Of a DNA stretch of 64,000 bases, positions 8,350-19,148 are shown one piece after another; position 1 is the stretch's first letter, and every line of letters begins with the position of its first letter. The notes below the pieces were generated by a model, which worked only from the letters and a program-made list of their open reading frames with translations, had not been told where the DNA came from and did no database searches. The translations under genes were made by a program, and so were the position numbers. Source of the stretch: Streptomyces cathayae (lineage in GTDB: Bacteria; Actinomycetota; Actinomycetes; Streptomycetales; Streptomycetaceae); the NCBI RefSeq assembly GCF_029760955.1, contig NZ_CP121682.1, positions 4,030,001 to 4,094,000 of the forward strand, given 5' to 3'.

Positions 8350-8727
8350 TCAGTCCCCGTCGGGCAGAACGACGTTGAGGGCCCAGGAGACGACCGAGAT
8401 GACCAGACCGCCCAGCACGGCCGTCCAGAAGCCCTCCACATGGAAGCTCAGGTCGAACTGGTCGGCCAGCCAGGAGGTGAGCAGCAGCATCAGCGCGTTC
8501 ACCACCAGGGTGAACAACCCGAGCGTCAGGATGAGCAACGGGAGGCTCAGGAGCTGCACGACCGGCTTGACCAGGAAGTTCACCACGCCGAAGAGCAACG
8601 CCACGAGTATGAGGGTGCCGATTTCCTTGCCCGTGCTGTCACCTGTGAGGGTGATCTTGTCGATCAGCCACACCGCCACCGCGAGGGCAGCGGCGTTGGC
8701 GATCGTCTTGACTACGAAATTCTTCAT
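8350..8727 (-). CDS. Phage-holin-family (YvlD-like) membrane protein
   Basis: 125 residues with four hydrophobic segments, matching the Phage_holin_4_2/YvlD family, which is common in bacterial chromosomes and not evidence of a prophage. The pattern NFLVKPVVQLLSLPLLILTLG in the second helix is characteristic. Role: an integral cytoplasmic-membrane protein of unknown function, possibly envelope related. I chose ATG 8727 (MKNFVVKTIANAAAL) because an upstream opening codes for low-complexity sequence. It is divergent from the cupin gene at 8786. Confidence 0.85.
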   Translation of the reverse strand: MKNFVVKTIANAAALAVAVWLIDKITLTGDSTGKEIGTLILVALLFGVVNFLVKPVVQLLSLPLLILTLGLFTLVVNALMLLLTSWLADQFDLSFHVEGFWTAVLGGLVISVVSWALNVVLPDGD

Positions 8728-8785
8728 GTGTCTGATCGTTGCAGACAGGACCGGACATGAGCAGTGAGGCAGGGGCGGACAGGCT

Positions 8786-9103
8786 ATGAAGGCATTCCGG
8801 CTGGACGAACTGGAGGCCGAACGCGCCGCCAACGATGGTGCTTACCTTCAGTTCCTGCGGGAGCGGAACATGTCGGTCGGCCTGTACGCCCTGGACGCGG
8901 GCGGGCAGGATCCGCAGCAGCCGCACAACCAGGACGAGGTGTACTTCGTCGTCAGCGGCAGGGCGGCGATCACCGTCGGCATGGAGACCACGCAGGTGGC
9001 ACGCGGCAGCGTGGTGTACGTGCCGGCGGGTGTCGCGCACAAGTTCCATCACATCAGTGAGGACCTGCGGGTCCTGGTGGTGTTCTCTCCCCCCGAGAGC
9101 TGA
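8786..9103 (+). CDS. Small single-domain cupin protein
   Basis: 105 residues forming one cupin barrel. Motif 1 is partly kept as PHNQDE (His47, Glu51) and motif 2 as PAGVAHKF (His85), so a metal site is plausible. The family includes isomerases, dioxygenases and non-enzymatic sensors; function cannot be assigned. It is divergent from the holin-like gene; its stop codon lies inside a 10-bp hairpin. Confidence 0.8.
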   Translation: MKAFRLDELEAERAANDGAYLQFLRERNMSVGLYALDAGGQDPQQPHNQDEVYFVVSGRAAITVGMETTQVARGSVVYVPAGVAHKFHHISEDLRVLVVFSPPES

Positions 9104-9118
9104 GCCGCGCTCTCGGGG
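9091..9118 (+). terminator. Hairpin spanning the cupin stop codon
   Basis: CCCCGAGAGC (9091-9100) pairs perfectly with GCTCTCGGGG (9109-9118); the TGA stop at 9101-9103 is in the loop. Confidence 0.65.
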
Positions 9119-9252
9119 TTCCCTAGGGGACCGGTCAGGGGAGGACAAGGGATCCGAGACTCCCGGTGGGGCTCCTGGAGACCTAGCATCGAGTGCAGGA
9201 CATCATTCACGCGACCCGGCACGAGGCGGGCGGAGAGGTAAGGACGAAGGCG

Positions 9253-9465
9253 ATGCGAGAGATCTTCACGGGACTGCCGTGGTGGGTGAAGTGGATCGCG
9301 GTGCCGGTCATCGCCCTGGTCGTGTTCGGGGGGCTGATAGCGAGCGTGGTCGGCTTCGTGATCGGGCTGCTCTTCAAGGTGCTGGTGTTCGCCGCCCTGG
9401 TCGGCGGACTCATCTACGTCGTACGGAAGTTCACGTCGAGTTCATCGTCGCGCGGCGACTGGTGA
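9253..9465 (+). CDS. Small membrane protein, DUF5326-like
   Basis: 70 residues with a WW-containing amphipathic start (LPWWVKWIAVPVIAL) and two closely spaced transmembrane helices, ending in a basic and serine-rich cytosolic tail. This resembles DUF5326, a small Streptomyces-restricted family of unknown role. ATG 9253 is preferred because it begins the conserved segment and has a purine-rich leader; an in-frame opening 60 bp upstream is less likely. Its position before ssgR is intriguing but gives no function. Confidence 0.7.
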   Translation: MREIFTGLPWWVKWIAVPVIALVVFGGLIASVVGFVIGLLFKVLVFAALVGGLIYVVRKFTSSSSSRGDW

Positions 9466-9530
9466 GCCCCATGGGGAGCCGGTGAAGCGGTAACGAGCGA
9501 CACCGGTTCCCTCGGCCGGGGGAAGTTTTC

Positions 9531-9545
9531 CGGACGGACCGTCCG
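9531..9545. promoter_or_regulatory. Perfect palindrome upstream of ssgR
   Basis: CGGACGG-A-CCGTCCG is a perfect 15-bp palindrome 118 bp before the ssgR start. It is a reasonable operator candidate, for autoregulation by SsgR or for another regulator; not demonstrated. Confidence 0.4.
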
Positions 9546-9662
9546 TATGCGGTGACAGACGGTTAGAGTCCGGAACGCCACGCGGGGGCGATCCCCGCGA
9601 GCGGCGTACACCCCCACCCGTGTTCCCCCACACGGGCTGCCCCCTCGCTTCGGGAGTGACCC

Positions 9663-10493
9663 TTGGCCACGGCTGACACCGTCACCGCACATCTGCTCGC
9701 CGTTCCCTGCCAGCCCCATGCGCGGGCAGTCGCAGAACCGGCGCCCCCCGCCACCCTCATCGGCTCCGTGCAGCGCGCGATGCGTCTGCTCGAATCCGTC
9801 GCCGGACATGAGCACGGAGCCCCGGCCAAACAGTTGGCCCGCGAGACCGGGCTGGCCCTTCCCACGGCGTACCACCTGCTGCGCACCCTTGTGCACGAGG
9901 GCTATCTGCGCCGTGACAAAGGTCTGTTCTTCCTCGGCGCCGCAGCCGAGCGGCTGAGCAGCAGCGGGGCCCCGCAGAAACGTCGCAGCACGGTCGTCGA
10001 CGCGCTCGCGCGGTGGCGTGACGCGGTCGGGGCTCCCGTGTACTACGCGGTGTACCGCGAGGGCGAGATCGACCTCGTGTGCGTCTCCGACACTCCCGGC
10101 AATCCCGCGGTGCAGGAATGGGCGGACTTCCGGGAGACCGGCCACGCGCACGCCATCGGGCAGTGCCTGCTGTCCCAGCTCGGCGAGGCCGCCCGCCGCG
10201 ACCACCTCGACCGCTTCCCCGTGCAGCCTGTCACGCCGTACACCGTGCGCGACGGGCACGGTCTTCTCCGGCGCCTGGAGCGGACCCGGCGCATGGAACC
10301 GGTGATCGAACGGCAGGAATACGCCCTGGGCACGGTGTGCGCGGCCATCCCGATCACGGCAGGCACCACGGCCGCGACGGTCGCCGTCTCCCTGCCCGCG
10401 CATCAGGCCGACCGGCTGCTCCCCGCCGCGCAGCGGCTGCAGGCGGAAGTGGGTCGTCTGCTCGGGCCGTTGGGGCTCTCTATCACCATCTGA
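9663..10493 (+). CDS. ssgR: IclR family regulator SsgR
   Basis: 276 residues: an unconserved leader of about 35 residues, an IclR winged helix (starting LIGSVQRAMRLLES; recognition region AKQLARETGLALPTAYHLL), then the IclR effector domain. It lies directly upstream of ssgA, exactly as in S. coelicolor, where SsgR activates ssgA and so sporulation-specific cell division. The start is uncertain: TTG 9663 gives the full frame, but the conserved protein begins near residue 37. Confidence 0.87.
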   Translation: MATADTVTAHLLAVPCQPHARAVAEPAPPATLIGSVQRAMRLLESVAGHEHGAPAKQLARETGLALPTAYHLLRTLVHEGYLRRDKGLFFLGAAAERLSSSGAPQKRRSTVVDALARWRDAVGAPVYYAVYREGEIDLVCVSDTPGNPAVQEWADFRETGHAHAIGQCLLSQLGEAARRDHLDRFPVQPVTPYTVRDGHGLLRRLERTRRMEPVIERQEYALGTVCAAIPITAGTTAATVAVSLPAHQADRLLPAAQRLQAEVGRLLGPLGLSITI

Positions 10494-10508
10494 AAACTCA
10501 CTCCTTGT

Positions 10509-10538
10509 GATTCACCGTGTACGTTGAGCAAGATTCAC
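10509..10538 (+). promoter_or_regulatory. Direct repeats in the ssgA promoter region
   Basis: GATTCAC occurs at 10509-10515 and again at 10532-10538, 23 bp apart, in the 98-bp gap before ssgA. This is a candidate activator site, for example for SsgR; inferred from position only. Confidence 0.3.
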
Positions 10539-10591
10539 TCAGTGTCAGGGGTCCATTCCCGGCTGGTCCGCAGCTAATGACGGGGTAGGCG

Positions 10592-11026
10592 ATGCGCGAG
10601 TCCGTACAGGCAGAGGTCATGATGAGCTTTCTGGTGTCGGAGGAGTTGTCCTTCCGCATCCCGGTGGAGCTTCGCTATGACACCTGTGATCCCTACGCCG
10701 TGCGGCTGACCTTCCATCTTCCCGGTGACGCGCCTGTGACCTGGGCGTTCGGCCGAGAGCTGCTGATCGACGGCGTCGGCAGGCCGTGCGGTGAGGGGGA
10801 CGTGCGGGTGTCACCGGTCGAACCCGACATGCTGGGAGAGGTGTTGATCCGGCTTCAGGTCGGTGGCGACCAGGCGCTGTTCCGTTCGTCGACGGCGCCG
10901 CTCGTGGCCTTCCTCGACCGCACCGACAAGCTGGTGCCGCTGGGCCAGGAGGGAGCGCTCGCCGACTTCGACGCCCACCTCGACGACGCGCTGGACCGCA
11001 TCCTGGCGGAGCAGAGCGCCGGGTGA
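10592..11026 (+). CDS. ssgA: Sporulation and cell division protein SsgA
   Basis: 144 residues. The N-terminus (MRESVQAEVMMSFLVSEEL) and the segments HLPGDAPVTWAFGRELL and VAFLDRTDKLVPLGQE match SsgA itself rather than other SALP paralogues. SsgA is an actinomycete-specific activator of septation that helps place SsgB and FtsZ and remodels the cell wall in aerial hyphae. The start is ATG 10592. It is directly downstream of its activator gene ssgR and is followed by overlapping hairpins. Confidence 0.95.
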   Translation: MRESVQAEVMMSFLVSEELSFRIPVELRYDTCDPYAVRLTFHLPGDAPVTWAFGRELLIDGVGRPCGEGDVRVSPVEPDMLGEVLIRLQVGGDQALFRSSTAPLVAFLDRTDKLVPLGQEGALADFDAHLDDALDRILAEQSAG

Positions 11027-11028
11027 AG

Positions 11029-11080
11029 GGTTCCGCTACTCGGACAGCGGGTGGCGGAACCGTTCACCGCGTTCCGCCAC
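11029..11080. terminator. Two overlapping hairpins after ssgA
   Basis: GGTTCCGC (11029-11036) can pair with GCGGAACC (11054-11061), while GTGGCGGAAC (11051-11060) pairs perfectly with GTTCCGCCAC (11071-11080). They share bases, so only one can form at a time. They lie between the convergent ssgA and yibE/F-like genes. Confidence 0.6.
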
Positions 11081-11201
11081 ATCGATGCAGGAACGCTTTT
11101 GCGCCCGTGGACGAGCCGCCCCGGTGGGCCGGCCACCCGGCGGCGGGGTCGCAACCGGTCATGTGGCGGCAGCAGGCCCTCCGGTGCCGCGCCGTGACGG
11201 G

Positions 11202-12869
11202 TCACCGCTTCCGGCGCCGGCCCCTCCCGCCCCGCGCCGGAGCCGCCCGGGCGCTCTCCTTGGGTGTCTGCGCCGCCGTACGGTCGGCCGAGACCACCAG
11301 GGCGGCCAGAGCCGTGGTGACCGGCACCGCGGCCACCAGACCGATCGAGCCGACCAGTGTACGCACGATCTCCTCCGCTACCAGCTCGCTGTTGGCGACC
11401 GTTCCCACACTGCTCTGCGCGATGGAGAACAGCAGCAGCAACGGCAACGCGGCGCCCGCGTAGGCGAGAACGAGAGTGTTGACCACGGACGCGATGTGAT
11501 CCCGGCCGATGCGGATGCCCGCGCGGTACAGCTCCCGCCAGCCCATCGACGGTTTGGCCTCGTGCAGTTCCCAGACGGACGATGTCTGGGTGACCGTCAC
11601 ATCATCGAGCACACCGAGCGACCCGATGATGACGCCGGCCAGCAACAGGCCGCTCATGTCGATGTCGGGGTACAGGCCGTGGATCAGACCGGTGTTGTCG
11701 TCGGTGTTGCCGGTCAGCGCGGCCCAGTCGATGAAGACCGAGCCCAGAACGCCGATCAACAGCAGCGAGACCAGAGTGCCGAGCACCGCCACGGACGTGC
11801 GCGCCGACAGTCCGTGACAGAGATACAGGGCCTGCAGCATGATGGCGCTCGCCCCCACCACCGCCACGACCAGGGGGTTGGATCCCTGCAGAATGGCGGG
11901 CAGGATGAAGAAGTTCAGCACCAGGAAGCTGACCGCCAGCGCGATCAGTGCCATCACGCCGCGCAGCCGTCCGACGGCCACGACGGCGACCGCGAAGATA
12001 CCGGCGAGCAGGGTCAAGGGGAGACGCCGGTTCACGTCGGTGACCGAGTACTGCAGGTCCTTCGGGGCGGAAGGTTCGTAGGCGACCACGACCTCCTGAC
12101 CCTCGCTCAGCTGACGGGACTGGTCCGGCTGCACGATCTCGGTGAACGTGCGGCCCTGGTCATTGCCGCTGTCGACCCGGATCGTCGCTCGCTTGCACGT
12201 ACCGTCCGCCTGCTGTTGCGCGGAGGAGCCCTCGGCCGTCGAGGTGTCGCCGGTCGGGACGCCTCCGGAAGCGTTGACGGAGGAACAGCTCACCTCGACC
12301 ACCTTGGTGACCGTGGCCTGCTGCGTCTGCCGGTCGAAACCGACACCGGTGCGCTCGTGCCCCGGTGCACCGCCCGGCCACAGCACGACGAGGCCGATCA
12401 GCACCGCCGCGGTGAACGGGATGAGGATTGCCGCGATGACCTTGCGCAGGTGCTTCGAGACGGGGGCGGCGGGGCCGTGACTGTGACTGTGCCCGTGCGG
12501 GTGGCCGTGCCCGCTGCCGGAGTCCGGGCCGTGATCGTGTCCGTCGCCGCCCGGAGGGGGGCCGCTGTGGCCACCGCCGTGGCCGCCGTGACCGCCGCCG
12601 TCCGGGCCACGGTCGGGGCGGCCGCCACCCGACTCCGGGCCCCGGCCGTGGTCCTGCGCTTGTCCCGCTCCCGCATCCCGCCGCCCCTGCTCCTGTCCCG
12701 GGTGGCCGGCGCCGGGACCGCGCCCGAACCAGTCTCCGGAGCCGGGGCCGTCCCCCCGGCCCATGTTGTTGCCGACGGCGGGCTCTCTGCCACGGCCGCC
12801 GCCGTTTCGAGCGCCGGAGCCGAGGGGGGGGTCGGGCGGTGGGTACGGGGGATGTTGCGTCGAGGTCAC
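11202..12869 (-). CDS. YibE/F-like multi-pass membrane protein with His-rich N-terminus
   Basis: 555 residues. Residues 1 to about 140 are a disordered Gly/Pro/His-rich cytosolic segment with repeated GHGG and HGHSHSHG; then one TM helix, an extracytoplasmic domain of about 100 residues, and seven or so TM helices typical of YibE/F. Motifs HGLSARTSVAVLGTL and LGVLDDVTVTQ are characteristic of that family, whose role (transport or export) is not established. The histidine clusters suggest binding of a transition metal, which is an inference. It converges with ssgA and is divergent from thiC. Confidence 0.8.
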   Translation of the reverse strand: MTSTQHPPYPPPDPPLGSGARNGGGRGREPAVGNNMGRGDGPGSGDWFGRGPGAGHPGQEQGRRDAGAGQAQDHGRGPESGGGRPDRGPDGGGHGGHGGGHSGPPPGGDGHDHGPDSGSGHGHPHGHSHSHGPAAPVSKHLRKVIAAILIPFTAAVLIGLVVLWPGGAPGHERTGVGFDRQTQQATVTKVVEVSCSSVNASGGVPTGDTSTAEGSSAQQQADGTCKRATIRVDSGNDQGRTFTEIVQPDQSRQLSEGQEVVVAYEPSAPKDLQYSVTDVNRRLPLTLLAGIFAVAVVAVGRLRGVMALIALAVSFLVLNFFILPAILQGSNPLVVAVVGASAIMLQALYLCHGLSARTSVAVLGTLVSLLLIGVLGSVFIDWAALTGNTDDNTGLIHGLYPDIDMSGLLLAGVIIGSLGVLDDVTVTQTSSVWELHEAKPSMGWRELYRAGIRIGRDHIASVVNTLVLAYAGAALPLLLLFSIAQSSVGTVANSELVAEEIVRTLVGSIGLVAAVPVTTALAALVVSADRTAAQTPKESARAAPARGGRGRRRKR

Positions 12870-12946
12870 CGCCCGATCATCGCAAGAACCACGAGGGCCC
12901 TCTGGTCACCGCGCCAGAATCGGCGCTAGCGTGGGGGCACCTTTTG

Positions 12947-14939
<1,993 letters not shown>

Positions 14940-14988
14940 ACCGGCTGAACTGGCTGAACCGGCTGAACCGAACTGATTGAACGGGCGA

Positions 14989-15014
14989 GGGGGCGGGCTG
15001 TTCGGGCCCGCTCC
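14989..15014 (+). terminator. thiC terminator hairpin preceded by short repeats
   Basis: GGGGCGGGC (14990-14998) pairs with GCCCGCTCC (15006-15014, one G-U) around a TGTTCGG loop. Just before it, 14940-14970 carries three near-identical 9-base repeats of the type CTGAACCGG. Confidence 0.55.
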
Positions 15015-15053
15015 TCTCGCCGCTCATGGGGACGGATCGGCAGACTGTGTGCC

Positions 15054-16484
15054 ATGACAGTGCAATCAATGAGCAAGGGGTCCAATCTTCCCGTCGACGC
15101 CCCGGTGGTGCGTGTCGAGCTTGCCTGGACCGCCGGGGCCGGGGTGCCCGACATCGACGCGTCGGCTCTCCTGCTCACGGCGGCCGGACGGGTGCGGAAC
15201 GACGGAGACTTCGTCTTCTACAACCAGCAGCGGCATGCTTCCCACGCCGTGACACATCGGGGAAAGCGGAACGCCGTCGGTGCAGCGACCGACACGGTCG
15301 AGGTCGACCTGCGCCTGCTGGAACCGGCCGTCGAGCGGGTCGCGCTGTGCGCGTCGTCCGACGGCGGGACCTTCGGCCAGGTCCCGGGGTTGGTGCTCAG
15401 GCTGATCGACGCCGGGGCGGAGACCGAAATCGCCCGGTTCGACATGGTGGCCGGCACGGAGACCGCGTTCATCGGCGGCGAGCTGTACCGGCGCCAGGGG
15501 AAGTGGAAGTTCCGCGCGGTGGGCCAGGGGTACGCCTCCGGGCTCGCGGGGCTGGCCACTGACTTCGGCATCACCGTGGACGACGCTCCCCCGACGGCCC
15601 CCGCCGCCGTGCCTCCGGTCGTCGCGTCCCCCGTCACGCCTGCCGCCTCCGCTCCGGGGTATCCCGCTCCGACGCCTTCGGTTCCGACGCCTCCGGTTCC
15701 GGCTGCTCCACCGGCCGCTCCGCGCCTCACCAAGGGAGAGGAGCAGTTGCCCGTGGACATGCGCAAGCGTCTGTCGCTGCGCAAGGAACAGGTGGCCGTC
15801 AGCCTGCGCAAGCACGGGGCCGCCGAGGTCACCGCGCGCGTCGTCCTCGTACTGGACGCCTCCGGCTCCATGGCACCCCAGTACTCCAAGGGAGTCGTGG
15901 CGGACGTCGTCGAGCGCATGGCCGCGGTCGCCGCGCAGTTGGACGACGACGGTGAGATGCAGGCCTGGACGTTCGCCTCGCATCCGGCACGGCTGCCGGA
16001 CCTGCGGCTGGGCGAGCTGCCCGACTGGCTCCGGCTGCACGTGCGGGTGGGGGAGATGAGCCTGTTCCGGCGCGGGCGGAAGAAGTGTCTGGACCCGCGC
16101 CAGGTCGACATGAGGGAGGTCGGCATCCAGAACGAGGAACAGAAGGTCATCGCCGAGGTCCGCTCGTTCGTCGGGAACAGTCCCGCGGCGGCTCCGACGC
16201 TCGTGCTGTTCTTCTCCGACGGCGGGGTCTACCGGAACGCCGAGATCGAGCGGGAGCTCCGCGAAGCGGTGGAGGAACCCATCTTCTGGCAGTTCGTGGG
16301 GCTCGGACGGGCGAACTACGGCGTGCTGGAACGATTCGACACGCTGCCCGGACGCCGCGTCGACAACGTCGGGTTCTTCGCCGTCGACGACATCGGCACC
16401 GTGCCGGACCCGGAGTTGTACGACCGTCTGCTGTCCGAGTTCCCGCTGTGGATCACAGCTGCGAGCCGGGCGGGCATTCTATGA
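15054..16484 (+). CDS. TerD-VWA fusion protein (TerF-like)
   Basis: 476 residues in three parts: a TerD/CABP-type calcium-binding domain (residues about 1-180, starting [14 protein letters not shown]), a Pro/Ala/Val-rich linker (about 180-225), and a von Willebrand A domain (about 230-476) with an intact MIDAS start DASGSM. Ter proteins are linked to tellurite, phage and stress resistance and in Streptomyces occur as stand-alone signalling modules. It probably acts in the cytoplasm or at the inner membrane face; partners are unknown. ATG 15054 is used; ATG 15069 is possible. Confidence 0.87.
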   Translation: MTVQSMSKGSNLPVDAPVVRVELAWTAGAGVPDIDASALLLTAAGRVRNDGDFVFYNQQRHASHAVTHRGKRNAVGAATDTVEVDLRLLEPAVERVALCASSDGGTFGQVPGLVLRLIDAGAETEIARFDMVAGTETAFIGGELYRRQGKWKFRAVGQGYASGLAGLATDFGITVDDAPPTAPAAVPPVVASPVTPAASAPGYPAPTPSVPTPPVPAAPPAAPRLTKGEEQLPVDMRKRLSLRKEQVAVSLRKHGAAEVTARVVLVLDASGSMAPQYSKGVVADVVERMAAVAAQLDDDGEMQAWTFASHPARLPDLRLGELPDWLRLHVRVGEMSLFRRGRKKCLDPRQVDMREVGIQNEEQKVIAEVRSFVGNSPAAAPTLVLFFSDGGVYRNAEIERELREAVEEPIFWQFVGLGRANYGVLERFDTLPGRRVDNVGFFAVDDIGTVPDPELYDRLLSEFPLWITAASRAGIL

Positions 16485-16560
16485 CCAGGCGCATGACCTG
16501 ATCCGGGCATACCTGACCCGGTGATGACCTGACCCGGGCGCCCGGCGCACGTCCCCGTCG

Positions 16561-16583
16561 CGGAGCCTCTCGAGAGGGCTCCG
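16561..16583. terminator. Hairpin between the TerD-VWA and membrane-protein genes
   Basis: CGGAGCC (16561-16567) pairs with GGCTCCG (16577-16583) around a self-complementary TCTCGAGAG loop, between convergent genes. Confidence 0.6.
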
Positions 16584-16643
16584 CCGGTGAGGGCGCGCCG
16601 GCCGACGACTCCGGAACCGGGCCGGTACTTCGGCTGCGTTCGC

Positions 16644-17507
16644 CTACTCGGGCTGGTGTTCCGGCCCTCCGAAGTCCGGGCTGCTGTAGTCCGGACTCGA
16701 GTAGCTCGGCCGCGGGCCGCGGGTAGGGCCCTGGCCGGGGCTGGTGAATCCCGGCCGGTGGTAGCCGAGGTGGGGGATACGGCTGGTCGGTTCGGACGGC
16801 GTCGCGTAGCGCAGTGCGGCTGCCGTGCCGGGATCCGTGAGAGCGTCCCGCAGGAACGGCATGATCCCCCGCTCCAGCAGTGCCTCGTGCCAGGTGTCCC
16901 TGGCCAGGGCCACCTCCTTGTCGACTTCCAGGTACGGCCCGCTCCGGGCCGAGGGCTTGTTGCGCAGCGCGGTGAGGAGCAGACCCACGGCGGCGACCAG
17001 GATGGCGACCGCGGTCACGGCGACGAACGTCCAGCCCGTGGTGAGCATGGTCCGGGCGAAGGTCGCGCCGGGGTCGAGCAGGCGCAGGATGTAGCCGACG
17101 AGCAGGAATATCGCGGCCGCCGTTCCGGCCAGGACGGGTGCCAGAACGGCGATGACGGCGACCGCACCCGCACCGGCGGTCTCGGCGACCTCCCCCATGG
17201 CCGCGGCGAGCCCCGCTGCGCCGGGTTCCGGCTCGGAGGAGCCCGACCCGCGCACGGCCGGGGTGGCCGACGCCGGAGGCCGGCGCAGTTCCTCGCGGAC
17301 CTTGATGTAGTGCTGGTACTCGGTCGCCGCGGCCGCCGTGATGATCGCGGTGGCATTGAGCGCCATGGTGCGCAGTTGTTCGGAGTTGAGCCGCTGACCG
17401 ACGGCGGCCAGTTCCGGGCGGTGTGGTGCGGAGCGCAGTACCTCGTCGAGAATCCGCTCGTATTCCTGGCGGTCCTCGGCCAACAGGTGCTGCGGAACGC
17501 TGTTCAT
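16644..17507 (-). CDS. Hypothetical membrane protein with Tyr/Pro-rich tail
   Basis: 287 residues. An N-terminal soluble helical region (1-100) precedes two hydrophobic segments (about 110-135 and 150-185, including AVIAVLAPVLAGTAAAIFLLVGYIL), then a cytosolic helical part and a Pro/Ser/Tyr-rich C-terminus with repeats SSPDYSSPDF. I recognise no family; similar proteins occur in other streptomycetes. ATG 17507 is preferred over ATG 17513 because the GGGGG ribosome site directly abuts the latter but is six bases from the former. Confidence 0.7.
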   Translation of the reverse strand: MNSVPQHLLAEDRQEYERILDEVLRSAPHRPELAAVGQRLNSEQLRTMALNATAIITAAAATEYQHYIKVREELRRPPASATPAVRGSGSSEPEPGAAGLAAAMGEVAETAGAGAVAVIAVLAPVLAGTAAAIFLLVGYILRLLDPGATFARTMLTTGWTFVAVTAVAILVAAVGLLLTALRNKPSARSGPYLEVDKEVALARDTWHEALLERGIMPFLRDALTDPGTAAALRYATPSEPTSRIPHLGYHRPGFTSPGQGPTRGPRPSYSSPDYSSPDFGGPEHQPE

Positions 17508-17696
17508 GTGCATCCCCCGATGCTCCGTAGGGCTTGTGGCTCGGCATGCCGACGAGCCGTTGGGCAGAAACGGAGGGGAGCCTGCTACGGATAAGCCGAT
17601 GGTAGAGCGCTGACGGTGCGCCGTGACAGGGGGTTTACCGAAATTGACTGCTGCCCGGCGGGGTCCCGGGCCGGCGACGCCCGGCCCGGAGCCCGC

Positions 17697-18779
17697 TCAC
17701 TTGGCGAGTGGCAGCTTCTGGACCAGCAGTTTTCCGGCCATCGTCACGCCGCCGTCCATCGCGATGGCCAGTCCCTCGGCGTAGACATGCGGACCTTCGA
17801 CGACGGGGCCGCTGTCGTCCCCGCCGTCCTCGGAGCCGACTTCACCCAGCAGGTACGGAATGGGGCTGTGGCCGTGAACGACCCGGGTGCCGCCGTACGT
17901 ATTCAGCAGGGAGCGCACCGCTTCGGCGCCGCCCTCGTCGCGGAAGGAGAACCGCTTGGTGAACTTGCGGAACAGGTCCCAGACCTCGTCGGCGTCATTG
18001 CGGGTGATCGTTTCGCGGACGGTGTCGTTGACCTCTTCGATGGAGTGGCCGTAGTCGAGGTAGGCGGTGGTGTCGGAATGCAGCAGGAGATGGTCGTCGA
18101 CGGCCTCGACGGCGTCCAGGCGGGCCATCCACTGCAGGTGGTGGTCCTGGAGCCGGTCCATGTCGGCTTTCTGCCCGCCGTTGAGGAGCCAGGCCGCCTG
18201 GAAGGTGGCGGTGCCCGCGCCGGAGTTGACGGGGGTGTCGCCGAACCGCTTGGCGCCGAGCAGCAGCAGTTCGTGATTGCCCATCAGGGCCTTGCAGTAG
18301 CCGCCGGCCGCGGCGGCCTCGGCGGACAGCCGCATCACGAGATCGATGACGCCGATGCCGTCCGGTCCCCGGTCGGTGAAGTCGCCGAGGAACCACAGCC
18401 GGGCGGGGCCGGCGCACCACTGGCCCGCGGAGTCGATGAGGCCCTGCTCCTGGAGGGCGGCGATCAGCTCGTCGAGGTATCCGTGGACGTCACCGACCAC
18501 GTACAGCGGACCGGGCCCGGTGGGGGGCTGTGGGGCGGAGACGGACGCGGGGTCGACGATCACCTGCACAGTGTCACCCCGGTTGATGACCGGGAGGTCC
18601 CGACGCGTGGGTGTGTACCCCTCCGGGAGGCTCTCCGAGGGCGGCGGGGCCGCCGCCGCGTCACCGGGGTGCATGCTGTGGGCGTACGGACCGGTCTCGT
18701 GGATGTACGCGGGCACCCGGAAGTCGCGCACCGTCGGTGTGCGCTCCGCCCCGGGTCCCTGACCGGCCCCCTGAGTCAT
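17697..18779 (-). CDS. Calcineurin-like (PPP family) metallophosphatase
   Basis: 360 residues. All PPP motifs are visible in order: GDVHGY, GDFTDRGPDG, GNHELLLLG and HGHSPIPYL, so it should be an active bimetal phosphoesterase, probably a serine/threonine protein phosphatase or nucleotide phosphatase in the cytoplasm. About 110 N-terminal residues precede the catalytic domain and contain a short positively charged stretch. ATG 18779 has GGAGG at a 5-base spacing; the longer opening to 18941 has no support. Confidence 0.87.
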   Translation of the reverse strand: MTQGAGQGPGAERTPTVRDFRVPAYIHETGPYAHSMHPGDAAAAPPPSESLPEGYTPTRRDLPVINRGDTVQVIVDPASVSAPQPPTGPGPLYVVGDVHGYLDELIAALQEQGLIDSAGQWCAGPARLWFLGDFTDRGPDGIGVIDLVMRLSAEAAAAGGYCKALMGNHELLLLGAKRFGDTPVNSGAGTATFQAAWLLNGGQKADMDRLQDHHLQWMARLDAVEAVDDHLLLHSDTTAYLDYGHSIEEVNDTVRETITRNDADEVWDLFRKFTKRFSFRDEGGAEAVRSLLNTYGGTRVVHGHSPIPYLLGEVGSEDGGDDSGPVVEGPHVYAEGLAIAMDGGVTMAGKLLVQKLPLAK

Positions 18780-19148
18780 CGACCCCTCCACCATCACGCC
18801 GCAACTGCACCGCGTCGGACTGCCTGGTCGCAGCGGCCCGCGGTGTCGTGGGCCCATCATAGGAACGCGGATCGTGCCATGTGATGACCCAGGGGTGGTG
18901 AATCGGAGCAAGACGCCGGTTCGTCGCGGCTTTCGCCCCATTTGGTCAGGTCTTCGCCCGCAGTGAGGCCACCCGGCCGCGCCGACTCCTCCTGGGACCG
19001 CGTCCGTCCGTACTCGGACAGCCGGCGCTCCCGTGAGCGGCGGCTCCCGGAGGGGAGTCGGCGCTTCACTCCTCCGGGAGCGGTTCCTTCACACCTCCGG
19101 GAGCCCGGCCCGGTCGCCCTTTCCGGGGATCCGCGGTTCTTCTGCCGG
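18780..19148. other. Intergenic region with alternative hairpins
   Basis: No convincing gene. GCTCCCGGAGG (19043-19053) can pair with either of two identical copies of CCTCCGGGAGC (19071-19081 or 19094-19104). This lies between the LacI stop and the phosphatase start on the same strand, so it may end lacI transcription, with a choice of two hairpins. The rest presumably contains the phosphatase promoter. Confidence 0.5.

Noticed and set aside
8350..8727. Holin-family protein as a sign of a prophage
   Set aside because: No other phage genes nearby; this family is common in bacterial chromosomes.
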